This document shows positions 1 through 5,282 of a DNA stretch of 6,386 nucleotides, piece by piece; the first letter of the stretch is position 1; each line of letters begins with the position of its first letter. The stretch spans positions 1-6,386 of the forward strand of contig JAGXHS010000034.1 of NCBI GenBank assembly GCA_024636075.1. Reading direction: 5' to 3'. The translations under genes and the position numbers were made by a program. Origin of the DNA: Propionibacteriaceae bacterium (GTDB lineage: Bacteria; Actinomycetota; Actinomycetes; Propionibacteriales; Propionibacteriaceae). The notes under the pieces were generated by a model that was given only the letters and a program-made list of their open reading frames with translations, was not told where the DNA came from and did not search any database.

Positions 1-20
1 GAGATGTGTATAAGAGACAG
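1..20. other. Nextera/Tn5 mosaic-end adapter (sequencing artefact)
   Basis: Bases 2-20 match the 19-bp Tn5 mosaic end used in Nextera libraries exactly. The G at base 1 agrees with the Read-2 (i7) adapter, whose mosaic end is preceded by G; the Read-1 adapter has C there. This is untrimmed adapter, not genomic DNA. Reading frames beginning in it carry the typical artefact peptides MCIRDS and (V/M)YKRQ. Genomic sequence should be taken to start at base 21. Confidence 0.97.
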
Positions 21-431
21 CGGGCGAGCTTCGCTGACACCGAGAGCACCATCCTGTCGCTCGAGGAACCGGTCTCGCGGGCCGGGCTGCTCGGGACCGA
101 CGCACGACTTCGGCCGGTGCTCAAGCAGACGGTGTCCGGCGCTGCGGATGGTGACACTTTGGTCATCGCCGATGCTGCGGATCAGAGGTTCACGGCCAGC
201 ATCGGCGGCGTACGGCTTGAACAGATGGCACCCGTGGATGCTCGGCAACAGTTCGGGGTCGCTGGCAAGTCAGGCCAGCTGACCTACTCGGTGAGTCGGT
301 CGGTGTGGGGTCCGCTGCTGCAGGGGATGCTACTGCTGGTTGCCCTGTTGGCCGCCGCCCCGACGGCTCGGCGTCAGCAACACATCAGCGCACCGCCGAG
401 CCGCCGACCGGATCGCGAGGTCTCCGGATGA
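21..431 (+). CDS. Membrane glycosyltransferase, C-terminal fragment
   Basis: This is the last ~136 residues of a protein whose start lies off the left edge; the in-frame codons before base 21 come from adapter. The visible part is a soluble, probably beta-rich segment (with GDTLVIADAADQRF and SIGGVRLEQMAPVDARQQFGV), then one hydrophobic helix (WGPLLQGMLLLVALLAAA, about bases 306-359) and a short basic tail. That tail is typical of the large actinobacterial family 2 glycosyltransferases that precede DUF5719 genes; the catalytic domain is not in the window. The stop codon overlaps the start of the next gene as ATGA (428-431), so translational coupling is likely. The identification rests on the tail pattern and gene context, not on any catalytic motif. 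A role in envelope polysaccharide synthesis is inferred. Confidence 0.7.
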   Translation, partial: RASFADTESTILSLEEPVSRAGLLGTDARLRPVLKQTVSGAADGDTLVIADAADQRFTASIGGVRLEQMAPVDARQQFGVAGKSGQLTYSVSRSVWGPLLQGMLLLVALLAAAPTARRQQHISAPPSRRPDREVSG

Positions 432-1684
432 CCCGCCCCCCACGATTCGTCGCACCGGTCACCGCCCTGATCGGTCTCGCGGTGGTGCTGGCATCGGCGC
501 TGGTCCGTCCAACCGGCCCACCAACCGGTCCTGCGGTGCCACCGCTGGCCAGCCTGACGATGAGTTGCCCCGTCACGTCTGCTGCCATCGCCACCTCTGC
601 CGACAGCGCAGGGGATCTGCTGGTTGTCGGCAGCGCATCGAAGTCTCCCTCGGTGGAGACAGTGGCCGCGGGCAAGAAGATCGAGCTCGATGCGGCGGGC
701 CGGGTGCCTGTCACGCAGCCGGTGCAGGTGGCTGGGGACCAACAGCCCGTAGCCGGGGTGTGGCAGGACGGCAACGGAGTCTCGCAGTGGGGCGGCTGTG
801 AACCGCCACGGACCCGTGCGTTGATTCTGCTGGGGCGGAGCGAACGCAGCGATCTGCTGCTCGTCAATCCCGACGATACTGCTGCGACGCTCAGTCTGCG
901 GTACCTCGGCGCCGACGGCGAGATCACCGTACCCGGCACCCGGGGGATCCTGGTGAGCAGACACTCCAGCATCGTGGTTCCGGTTTCGGCGCAAATCCCC
1001 GCTGGTGCCGTCGCGGTGGAGGTCGTCGCGGATAACGGTCGGGTGTTCGGCGTGGGACGGATGGCCAGCAGCACAGGCAGCGACGTCGTGTCACGCGCTG
1101 AAGCAGCGACGAGCACGATGCTGGGGGGCGTGCCTGCCGGAAGCTCTTCGGTGCAGCTCACACTGACCAATCCGGGCCTCGAACGCGCCACTCTCACGGT
1201 GCAGGCACTCACCGCCGAGGGGACCATCACGCTGGCGGGAGCAGACGACGTCAGCCTGGAGGCCGGACACACCCGCGTGCTCGATCTCACTGCGGCGGTT
1301 GGCCGTCAGGCCGTCAGCCTGCACATCGTCGCGGATCATCCAGTTGCAGGCGCCGCCTCCGTCCAGCTGGGCAACGACCTGGCAGTCATCAGCGGCAGGA
1401 TGCTCGGCGCGTCAGGTCAGCTGATCACCACCGGCGATGATCAGACCGTCGTGCTGGCCAACCCCTCGACGCAACCGACAAAAGTGACCCTGCAGCTGCC
1501 CAGGTCCAGTCTTGCGGCAGCTCCGCTGCAGCGACAGACCGTCAGTGTGCCGGCCGGAACCCAGGTGCAGCTGCCGGTGAAGCTGGCCGGGAGGGTGGTC
1601 GTCGATGCGGATCGACCGCTGTCCGCGGGCGCGATCCTGAAGGGACAGGGGATTTCGATCGAGGTGCTCAGCCGAGAGGGGTGA
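428..1684 (+). CDS. DUF5719 family secreted or membrane-anchored protein
   Basis: The 418-residue protein starts at ATG 428, which overlaps the upstream stop as ATGA. The frame stays open upstream to 305, but that part reads inside the glycosyltransferase gene. Residues 8-27 (VAPVTALIGLAVVLASALVR) form an N-terminal hydrophobic segment after MTRPPR, so it is a signal peptide or single anchor with the rest outside the membrane. Two cysteines, C47 and C124 (in WGGCEPP), could form a disulfide. The body is a triple internal repeat: LLLVNPDDTAATLSL (143 on), LTLTNPGLERATLTV (245 on) and VVLANPSTQPTKVTL (341 on). Each repeat is followed by a V-x-VVAD-type strand near 197-203, 296-305 and 390-397, suggesting tandem beta-sandwich domains. 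There is no catalytic motif. Placement beside a glycosyltransferase suggests an accessory role in envelope glycan assembly, but the function is unknown. The family call is from pattern and context. Confidence 0.8.
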   Translation: MTRPPRFVAPVTALIGLAVVLASALVRPTGPPTGPAVPPLASLTMSCPVTSAAIATSADSAGDLLVVGSASKSPSVETVAAGKKIELDAAGRVPVTQPVQVAGDQQPVAGVWQDGNGVSQWGGCEPPRTRALILLGRSERSDLLLVNPDDTAATLSLRYLGADGEITVPGTRGILVSRHSSIVVPVSAQIPAGAVAVEVVADNGRVFGVGRMASSTGSDVVSRAEAATSTMLGGVPAGSSSVQLTLTNPGLERATLTVQALTAEGTITLAGADDVSLEAGHTRVLDLTAAVGRQAVSLHIVADHPVAGAASVQLGNDLAVISGRMLGASGQLITTGDDQTVVLANPSTQPTKVTLQLPRSSLAAAPLQRQTVSVPAGTQVQLPVKLAGRVVVDADRPLSAGAILKGQGISIEVLSREG

Positions 1685-1690
1685 GCCGAT

Positions 1691-2131
1691 TCACCATTCC
1701 TCTTCGGGATCGGAGAATGGATCGATCTCGGAGGTGCTGAGCCCAGTGAGTGCCGCGAGCTGTTCGACGAGTGTTCGGTGCACCAGTATGCGCAACCCAG
1801 TCCTGCTCGCGGCGCGGTGTTCCAGAGGTCGGCGATAGATCACGATCTGCGCGGGTCGACCATCGGTGGCTTCCACTGCTGCGGCGAGCGGAATGCTCTC
1901 CGGACTCCACTGGACGACTGCCACCGGCACCTCCTCGATACCGATATCCACTGAGCGCAGTGCTTCAGGACAGGACGTGTTCACCTTGGCTATTGCGGCG
2001 TCGAGACACTCCATGAAATGAGCTCCTCGAGAGGCAGGACGTTTCAACGGAACCGATCGCTGGGTCAATCTGTTCGGCAGTGCCAACGGCCCCCTCAGAC
2101 CTCGGTCGTGACGATCCCGGCGGCGTGGCAT
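1691..2131 (-). CDS. Zincin-like metallopeptidase family protein (DUF1025/MMP-like), degenerate metal motif
   Basis: This 146-residue protein matches the short actinobacterial zincin-like family (PF06262-type, the Rv3259 position). It has the N-terminal MPRRRDRHDRGLRGPLA block, a central SVDIGIEEVP strand, then PAQIVIYRRPLEHRA (94-107), and a C-terminal helix ending in an acidic tail (IDPFSDPEEEW). The family's metal motif is HExxH or a partial form (HE-). Here the aligned segment is LVHRTLVEQLA (116-126), so only H118 remains, with R119 and V122 at the Glu and second His positions. Peptidase activity is therefore doubtful. The ATG at 2131 was chosen because the conserved block begins there and a TACAAT box lies 7 bases upstream. 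The open frame to 2194 has no family-like sequence. It converges with the DUF5719 gene (6 bp apart) and diverges from DUF3499. Confidence 0.83.
   Translation of the reverse strand: MPRRRDRHDRGLRGPLALPNRLTQRSVPLKRPASRGAHFMECLDAAIAKVNTSCPEALRSVDIGIEEVPVAVVQWSPESIPLAAAVEATDGRPAQIVIYRRPLEHRAASRTGLRILVHRTLVEQLAALTGLSTSEIDPFSDPEEEW
1694..1720. terminator. Possible hairpin between convergent genes
   Basis: CCATTCCTC (1694-1702) pairs with GAGAATGG (1713-1720), giving an 8-bp stem with one bulged C and a 10-base loop. It begins 10 bases after the DUF5719 stop and overlaps the last codons of the facing minus-strand gene. There is no T-tract, so it is not a classical intrinsic terminator. It may stop or stabilise the plus-strand transcript, or the pairing may be chance. 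Confidence 0.22.
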
Positions 2132-2138
2132 GGCGCCA

Positions 2139-2164
2139 ATTGTAGTGCAGTCCGCTACCGTCAA
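2139..2164 (-). promoter_or_regulatory. Candidate leaderless promoter of the metallopeptidase-like gene
   Basis: On the minus strand TTGACG (2164-2159) is followed after 14 bases by TACAAT (2144-2139), and seven bases later by ATG (2131). The -10 box is close to consensus and its spacing puts transcription start on the A of the ATG, so the mRNA would be leaderless. No Shine-Dalgarno sequence is visible. The 14-base spacer is shorter than the usual 17, so the -35 assignment is weak. Confidence 0.5.
2156..2161 (+). promoter_or_regulatory. Candidate leaderless -10 box of the DUF3499 gene
   Basis: TACCGT fits the actinobacterial TANNNT -10 pattern and lies 7 bases before GTG 2169. Transcription would then start at or next to that codon. 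No purine-rich ribosome binding site precedes any candidate start in this frame. There is no convincing -35 element. The box overlaps the divergent promoter on the other strand. Confidence 0.4.
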
Positions 2165-2168
2165 GCGG

Positions 2169-2537
2169 GTGCAGCGTCGTTGTTCGAGGAGCACCTGTCA
2201 GGGTATCGCCACGGCCACCCTGACCTACGTCTATGCCGAGTCGACGGTGGTGCTGGGACCGCTCGCCCCGAAGGCGACACCCGGCGCTCACGACTTGTGT
2301 CACAACCATGCGGTGACCACCACCGCCCCGCGCGGGTGGGAGATGATCGCACTTCCGGATCTGGACACGCCCCCGCTTCCGGAACCGGACGACCTGCTGG
2401 CCCTCGCTGATGCCGTCCGGGAGATCGGGATGCGCTGCGATGATCCAGTTCCTGCCGGCGGCGCGAGTGGTGATTCGGTGGTGGTGCTGGCCGAGCGGCG
2501 CCATCTCAGAGTGATTGCCGATCCCACTCGGCGCTGA
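2169..2537 (+). CDS. DUF3499 family putative zinc-ribbon protein
   Basis: From GTG 2169 the product is 122 residues: VQRRCSRSTC at the N-terminus, then ATATLTYVYAESTVVLGPLA and HDLCHNHAVTTTAPRGWEMI. This is the signature of the small DUF3499 proteins found beside manB across Actinobacteria (the Rv3258c position). C5 and C10, together with C44 and H47, form a plausible CX4C...CX2H zinc site. Residues after about 90 are variable, with a basic end (ADPTRR). The start is a judgement: ATG 2130 and GTG 2145 are in frame, but ATG 2130 shares its bases with the divergent gene's ATG and the extra residues do not look conserved. GTG 2169 sits against the conserved QRRCSR block and has a well-placed -10 box. 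The function is unknown. manB follows after 20 bp. Confidence 0.85.
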   Translation: MQRRCSRSTCQGIATATLTYVYAESTVVLGPLAPKATPGAHDLCHNHAVTTTAPRGWEMIALPDLDTPPLPEPDDLLALADAVREIGMRCDDPVPAGGASGDSVVVLAERRHLRVIADPTRR

Positions 2538-2545
2538 CTGCGCGA

Positions 2546-2551
2546 TACGGT
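2546..2551 (+). promoter_or_regulatory. Possible internal -10 box before manB
   Basis: TACGGT matches TANNNT and ends 6 bases before ATG 2558, a leaderless-type spacing. No -35 box is visible. A GAGGAG at 2552-2557 touches the ATG directly, which is too close for a normal ribosome binding site. manB may be transcribed from here as well as by read-through from DUF3499. Confidence 0.25.
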
Positions 2552-2557
2552 GAGGAG

Positions 2558-3973
2558 ATGAAACCCAGCATCTTCAATGCCAACGACATCCGTGGTGTCG
2601 TGAACGGGCCGGGCACTGAATGGACCAGCGAGGACGCGTGCAGGATTGGTGCCGCCTATGCCGAGATTTCGGGGTTGGCAGGTCACAGTTTCGTGTTGGG
2701 CCACGACATGCGGGCGGGCAGCGCCGAATTCGCCACCGCCTTCGCCGAGGGGGCTGCGAGTCGTTCAGCCGAGCCGATCTGGCTGGGGTTGACCAGCACT
2801 GATCAACTCTGGTTCGCATCAGGCAGTTTCAATCTGTCCGGGGTGCAGTTCACTGCCAGCCACAACCCCGCCGAGTACACCGGCATCAAGTTCTGTCTAC
2901 CCGGGGCCCAGCCAGTTGCACCAGACTTTCTGGAGGCACTGGCTCACCGCGCCCACCAACTGGTCGATGAAGAGGTTGGTGAGCGGGCTCTGTCCATGGA
3001 GCACCGTGACACGCTGGAGGACTATGCTGGCTACCTTTTGTCGCTGGTGCCTTTGACTGACATTCGACCCCTGAAAGTGGTCGTGGACGCCGGGAACGGG
3101 ATGGCAGGACACACCGTCCATGCGATCTTCGACCCGTTGCCGGTGCATCTCGTCGGCCTTTATCTGGATCTTGATGGCAGTTTCCCCAACCATCCACCGA
3201 ACCCGCTCGTACCGGAGAACCTCCGTGACGCCCAGGAACGTGTCGTCGCCGAAGGTGCCGACATGGGGCTGGTCTTCGACGGCGACGCTGACCGGTGCTT
3301 CCTGATCGACGAGCGGGGAGAGGTGGTGGCTCCCTCGATCATCACCGCCCTGATCGCGGAGTCGTTGCTGCGGCGAGAACCGGGGGCCAGGGTGGTGGTC
3401 AACACGATCACGTCAACAGTCGTCGCGGAAGTCGTCGCGGAGAACGGTGGCGAACTGCTCACCTCGCGGGTGGGACACACGTTCATGAAGGCACTGATGG
3501 CTGAGCACGACGCCGTCTTCGGTGGTGAGCACTCCGCGCACTACTACTTCCGCGACTTCTGGGGTGCCGACACCGGGATGCTGGCCGCACTGCACGTGAT
3601 GGCTCTTGTCGGCGACAGAACAGCGAACCACAACTCGGCAACGCTGTCGGAGTTGGTCAGCGGCTACGATCGCTATTCCGCCTCGGGTGAACTGAACTTC
3701 ACCGTGGACTCCGTGCCGCCGGTACTGGAGGCAGTCAAGCGTGCGTTCGCGAATCGAGGCACACTGGACCACATCGACGACGGTCTGACTGTTCGCCAAC
3801 CTGGCGGGCCGCTCGGGGCATGGTGGTTCAACCTCCGGGCCAGCAACACCGAGCCGCTGCTGAGGTTGAACGTGGAGGCACCGGACATCAGGACCATGCA
3901 GGCGATCCGAGATGATGTGATCGACATCATCACCACTTCTCGTGACGACACGACCCCTGAGGAGACGCAGTGA
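2558..3973 (+). CDS. manB: Phosphomannomutase/phosphoglucomutase (alpha-D-phosphohexomutase family)
   Basis: This 471-residue protein is full length for the family. It interconverts mannose-6-phosphate and mannose-1-phosphate in the cytosol (some members also act on glucose phosphates), feeding GDP-mannose synthesis for mannosylated envelope glycans. All four family signatures are present in order: the phosphoserine loop TASHNP (S101), the metal-binding loop DGDADR (241-246), the sugar-recognition loop GGEHSAHY (322-329) and the C-terminal phosphate-binding RASNTEP (427-433). The sugar loop is GEHSAH, where GEHSGH or GEMSGH is more usual, so the Gly is Ala; this is conservative. The start fits the family N-terminus (IFNANDIRG). 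It lies 20 bp after DUF3499 and its stop overlaps the next start as GTGA. The gene context favours the mannose enzyme over a glucosamine mutase. Confidence 0.95.
   Translation: MKPSIFNANDIRGVVNGPGTEWTSEDACRIGAAYAEISGLAGHSFVLGHDMRAGSAEFATAFAEGAASRSAEPIWLGLTSTDQLWFASGSFNLSGVQFTASHNPAEYTGIKFCLPGAQPVAPDFLEALAHRAHQLVDEEVGERALSMEHRDTLEDYAGYLLSLVPLTDIRPLKVVVDAGNGMAGHTVHAIFDPLPVHLVGLYLDLDGSFPNHPPNPLVPENLRDAQERVVAEGADMGLVFDGDADRCFLIDERGEVVAPSIITALIAESLLRREPGARVVVNTITSTVVAEVVAENGGELLTSRVGHTFMKALMAEHDAVFGGEHSAHYYFRDFWGADTGMLAALHVMALVGDRTANHNSATLSELVSGYDRYSASGELNFTVDSVPPVLEAVKRAFANRGTLDHIDDGLTVRQPGGPLGAWWFNLRASNTEPLLRLNVEAPDIRTMQAIRDDVIDIITTSRDDTTPEETQ
3959..3964 (+). promoter_or_regulatory. Shine-Dalgarno for the Trm112-like gene
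   Basis: GAGGAG lies 5 bases before GTG 3970, inside the 3' end of manB. It supports GTG 3970 as the start rather than the in-frame ATG at 3982. Confidence 0.6.
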
Positions 3974-4188
3974 GCGACCAGATGAACCTTTCGACGGCCT
4001 TTCTCGAGGTGGCGGCCTGTCCGGCATGTCACAGCAAGTTCGCGGTCGATTACGACTCCGCCGAACTGGTCTGTGCCTCCTCATCGTGTGGTTTGGCGTT
4101 CCCCGTGCGGGACAACATCCCGGTGCTGTTGATCGACGAGGCCCGCCGCCCCGGCGAGCGCCCACTCGCCGGACCAGAACGGGGATGA
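3970..4188 (+). CDS. Trm112-like small zinc-binding protein
   Basis: The product has 72 residues. C17-P-A-C20 and C35-X4-C40 form a four-cysteine zinc site, followed by GLAFPVRDNIPVLLIDEAR (41-59), the hallmark of the Trm112/YcaR family. In eukaryotes and archaea Trm112 stabilises and activates partner methyltransferases; the bacterial homologues are largely uncharacterised. The GTG start overlaps the manB stop by 4 bases (GTGA) and has a good Shine-Dalgarno, so translation is probably coupled. The next gene follows after 4 bases. Its conserved position between manB and the SIS gene suggests a link to this operon, but no partner can be named from sequence. Confidence 0.9.
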   Translation: MSDQMNLSTAFLEVAACPACHSKFAVDYDSAELVCASSSCGLAFPVRDNIPVLLIDEARRPGERPLAGPERG

Positions 4189-4192
4189 CCCC

Positions 4193-5227
4193 GTGTTCGA
4201 CGACTCCCTGCTGGAGAACCCCGCAGCACTCACGGCCGCGGATGAGCACCTGCGCCATCTGGCCGGGCAGGGTGCCCGGATCAGGATCGCCGCCGCAGAG
4301 GTGCTCGGTCCCGGTGGTCCCGGCGCTCTGGTGGACGGATTCGAGGGCGGACGAGCAGCCCGTGGGGTGATTGCGCTGGGAGCGGAAGCCCGGCTGATCC
4401 GGGCAGTCGTCGAACCCATCTGTCCTTCGCCGTTCGTCGCGTGGCCGACCACCGGACTGCCCGGTTGGGTGGGCCCCCTGGACACTGTGGTGGTGCTGGC
4501 CTCCGAGGGATCGGACCCTGGACTGATGTCGAGCGTCGCCGAGGCGGTCCGACGTGGTGCAGCGCTGGTGTTGGCTGCTGATCCCGCTTCACCGATTGCC
4601 GAGATGTCCCGCGGCAGCGCCAGCCTGTTGGTGCCGGTGCGCATCCCTGATCCTCTCGCTGCGGCTACGGTGGTGCTGGCGGTGTTGAACGAGTTGGGCA
4701 TCGGTCCCCGGGTGCGTCCAGAACACGTGGCCGAGTCTGCCGACATGGTGGCCGAACAGTGCTCCCCCCATCGTGACCTCTCCAGCAACCCGGCCAAGGA
4801 CCTGGCGCTGTGCGTGGCCGACGACACCCCGATGGTCTGGGGTGGCACCGTGCTGGCTGCGCGCGCCAGCCGTCGGATCGCCGAGGCCTTCCGCCGTGCC
4901 ACCGGGCGTGCGGTGCTTTCAGCGGACGCCACCGAGCTGATGCCTGTGTTGAGCGCTGCCGTGCCGGCGGATCCCTTTGCAGATCCGTTCGAGGACAAGG
5001 CATCGATGACACGACCGGTGCTGGTGCTGCTGGACGACGGCTCCGAGGCCGACGAGGTGCGCCGCGGGCGCAGCGAACTGTCGGCTGCCGCAGAGCGCAG
5101 GGATGTCCGCATCACCCGGATCGGTGTGGAGCGGTCGTCGTCGACCGATCTGGAGAGCTACGTGGAGCTGCTGCAGCGGGGACTGTTCGGTGCGGCCTAT
5201 CTGTCACTGGGGTTGGGCCAATCATGA
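4193..5227 (+). CDS. SIS-domain protein, phosphoglucose/phosphomannose isomerase-like (TobH-type)
   Basis: The 344-residue protein starts at GTG 4193 with MFDDSLLENPAAL, the usual beginning of this actinobacterial family (the Rv3256c position). The N-terminal half has SIS-fold features: GVIALGAEARLI (58-69), LPGWVGPLDTVVVLASEGSDP (89-109) and VRRGAALVLAAD (119-130). The C-terminal half has NPAKDLAL (199-206) and PMVWGG (213-218), typical of the PGI/PMI C-terminal domain (PF10432-like). The Glu and His region that true isomerases show as ELPEANHN is replaced near 244-256 by ADATELMPVLSAA, so isomerase activity is uncertain. It may bind sugar phosphates without isomerising them. Placement after manB suggests a role in mannose-phosphate metabolism. 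GGGGA at 4181-4185 is a modest ribosome binding site. The stop overlaps a tiny frame as ATGA. Confidence 0.82.
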   Translation: MFDDSLLENPAALTAADEHLRHLAGQGARIRIAAAEVLGPGGPGALVDGFEGGRAARGVIALGAEARLIRAVVEPICPSPFVAWPTTGLPGWVGPLDTVVVLASEGSDPGLMSSVAEAVRRGAALVLAADPASPIAEMSRGSASLLVPVRIPDPLAAATVVLAVLNELGIGPRVRPEHVAESADMVAEQCSPHRDLSSNPAKDLALCVADDTPMVWGGTVLAARASRRIAEAFRRATGRAVLSADATELMPVLSAAVPADPFADPFEDKASMTRPVLVLLDDGSEADEVRRGRSELSAAAERRDVRITRIGVERSSSTDLESYVELLQRGLFGAAYLSLGLGQS

Positions 5228-5250
5228 GCGAAGGGCCAATCATGAGAGAA
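5215..5250. repeat. 18-bp tandem duplication at the SIS gene end
   Basis: Two head-to-tail copies occupy 5215-5232 and 5233-5250. The first 14 bases (GGGCCAATCATGAG) are identical and the full 18-base units differ at one position (CGAA versus AGAA). The repeat duplicates the stop/start ATGA of the SIS gene and, at 18 bases, keeps the tiny downstream reading frame open. It probably arose by local slippage. Confidence 0.85.
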
Positions 5251-5282
5251 GGAGCGGCATGAACGAATGGGAACGGCGATGA
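5224..5282 (+). other. Two chained mini reading frames leading into aroQ
   Basis: The SIS stop overlaps ATG 5224 as ATGA. That frame (MSEGPIMREGAA) stops at 5260-5262, overlapping ATG 5259 as ATGA. The second frame (MNEWERR) stops at 5280-5282, overlapping ATG 5279 of aroQ as ATGA. The only strong Shine-Dalgarno, AGAAGGAG (5247-5254), is best spaced for ATG 5259. The chain would allow stop-and-restart translation into aroQ. Neither peptide resembles anything I know. They may simply be intergenic spacer with chance codons; no expression evidence exists here. Confidence 0.35.
5247..5254 (+). promoter_or_regulatory. Strong Shine-Dalgarno upstream of aroQ
   Basis: AGAAGGAG is nearly the full anti-16S complement. 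It lies 4 bases before ATG 5259 (seven-codon frame), 12 before ATG 5267 and 24 before ATG 5279. The latter two are the in-frame aroQ starts, so it fits the mini frame better than aroQ itself. Confidence 0.6.

Noticed and set aside
4..282. 92-residue frame beginning MCIRDS
   Set aside because: It begins in adapter sequence and runs out of frame with the glycosyltransferase tail; there is no family-like sequence.
385..1290. 301-codon minus-strand frame opposite DUF5719
   Set aside because: Ser/Arg/Thr-rich translation without domains, opposite a gene with signal segment and internal repeats.
1661..1743. Near-repeat gaggtgct(c/g)agcc at 1661-1673 and 1731-1743
   Set aside because: Only 13 bases with one mismatch, lying in two unrelated coding frames on opposite strands. 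Common-codon coincidence is the simpler explanation.
2130..2168. DUF3499 start at ATG 2130 or GTG 2145
   Set aside because: The extra residues do not resemble the family and would run through both candidate promoters; GTG 2169 is better placed against the conserved block.
3413..4258. 281-codon minus-strand frame opposite manB and Trm112
   Set aside because: Low-complexity Arg/Gly/Pro-rich translation, antisense to unmistakable manB motifs; a high-GC shadow frame.
4081..5115. Long minus-strand open frame (344 codons) opposite the SIS gene
   Set aside because: It is rich in Ser, Arg and Ala with no recognisable motif. It mirrors the GC-rich third codon positions of the clearly coding plus-strand genes and crosses the end of the Trm112-like gene.
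5267..5281. ATG 5267 as the aroQ start
   Set aside because: It adds MGTA, with no benefit to family alignment and poor spacing (12 bases) from the Shine-Dalgarno. It cannot be fully excluded.
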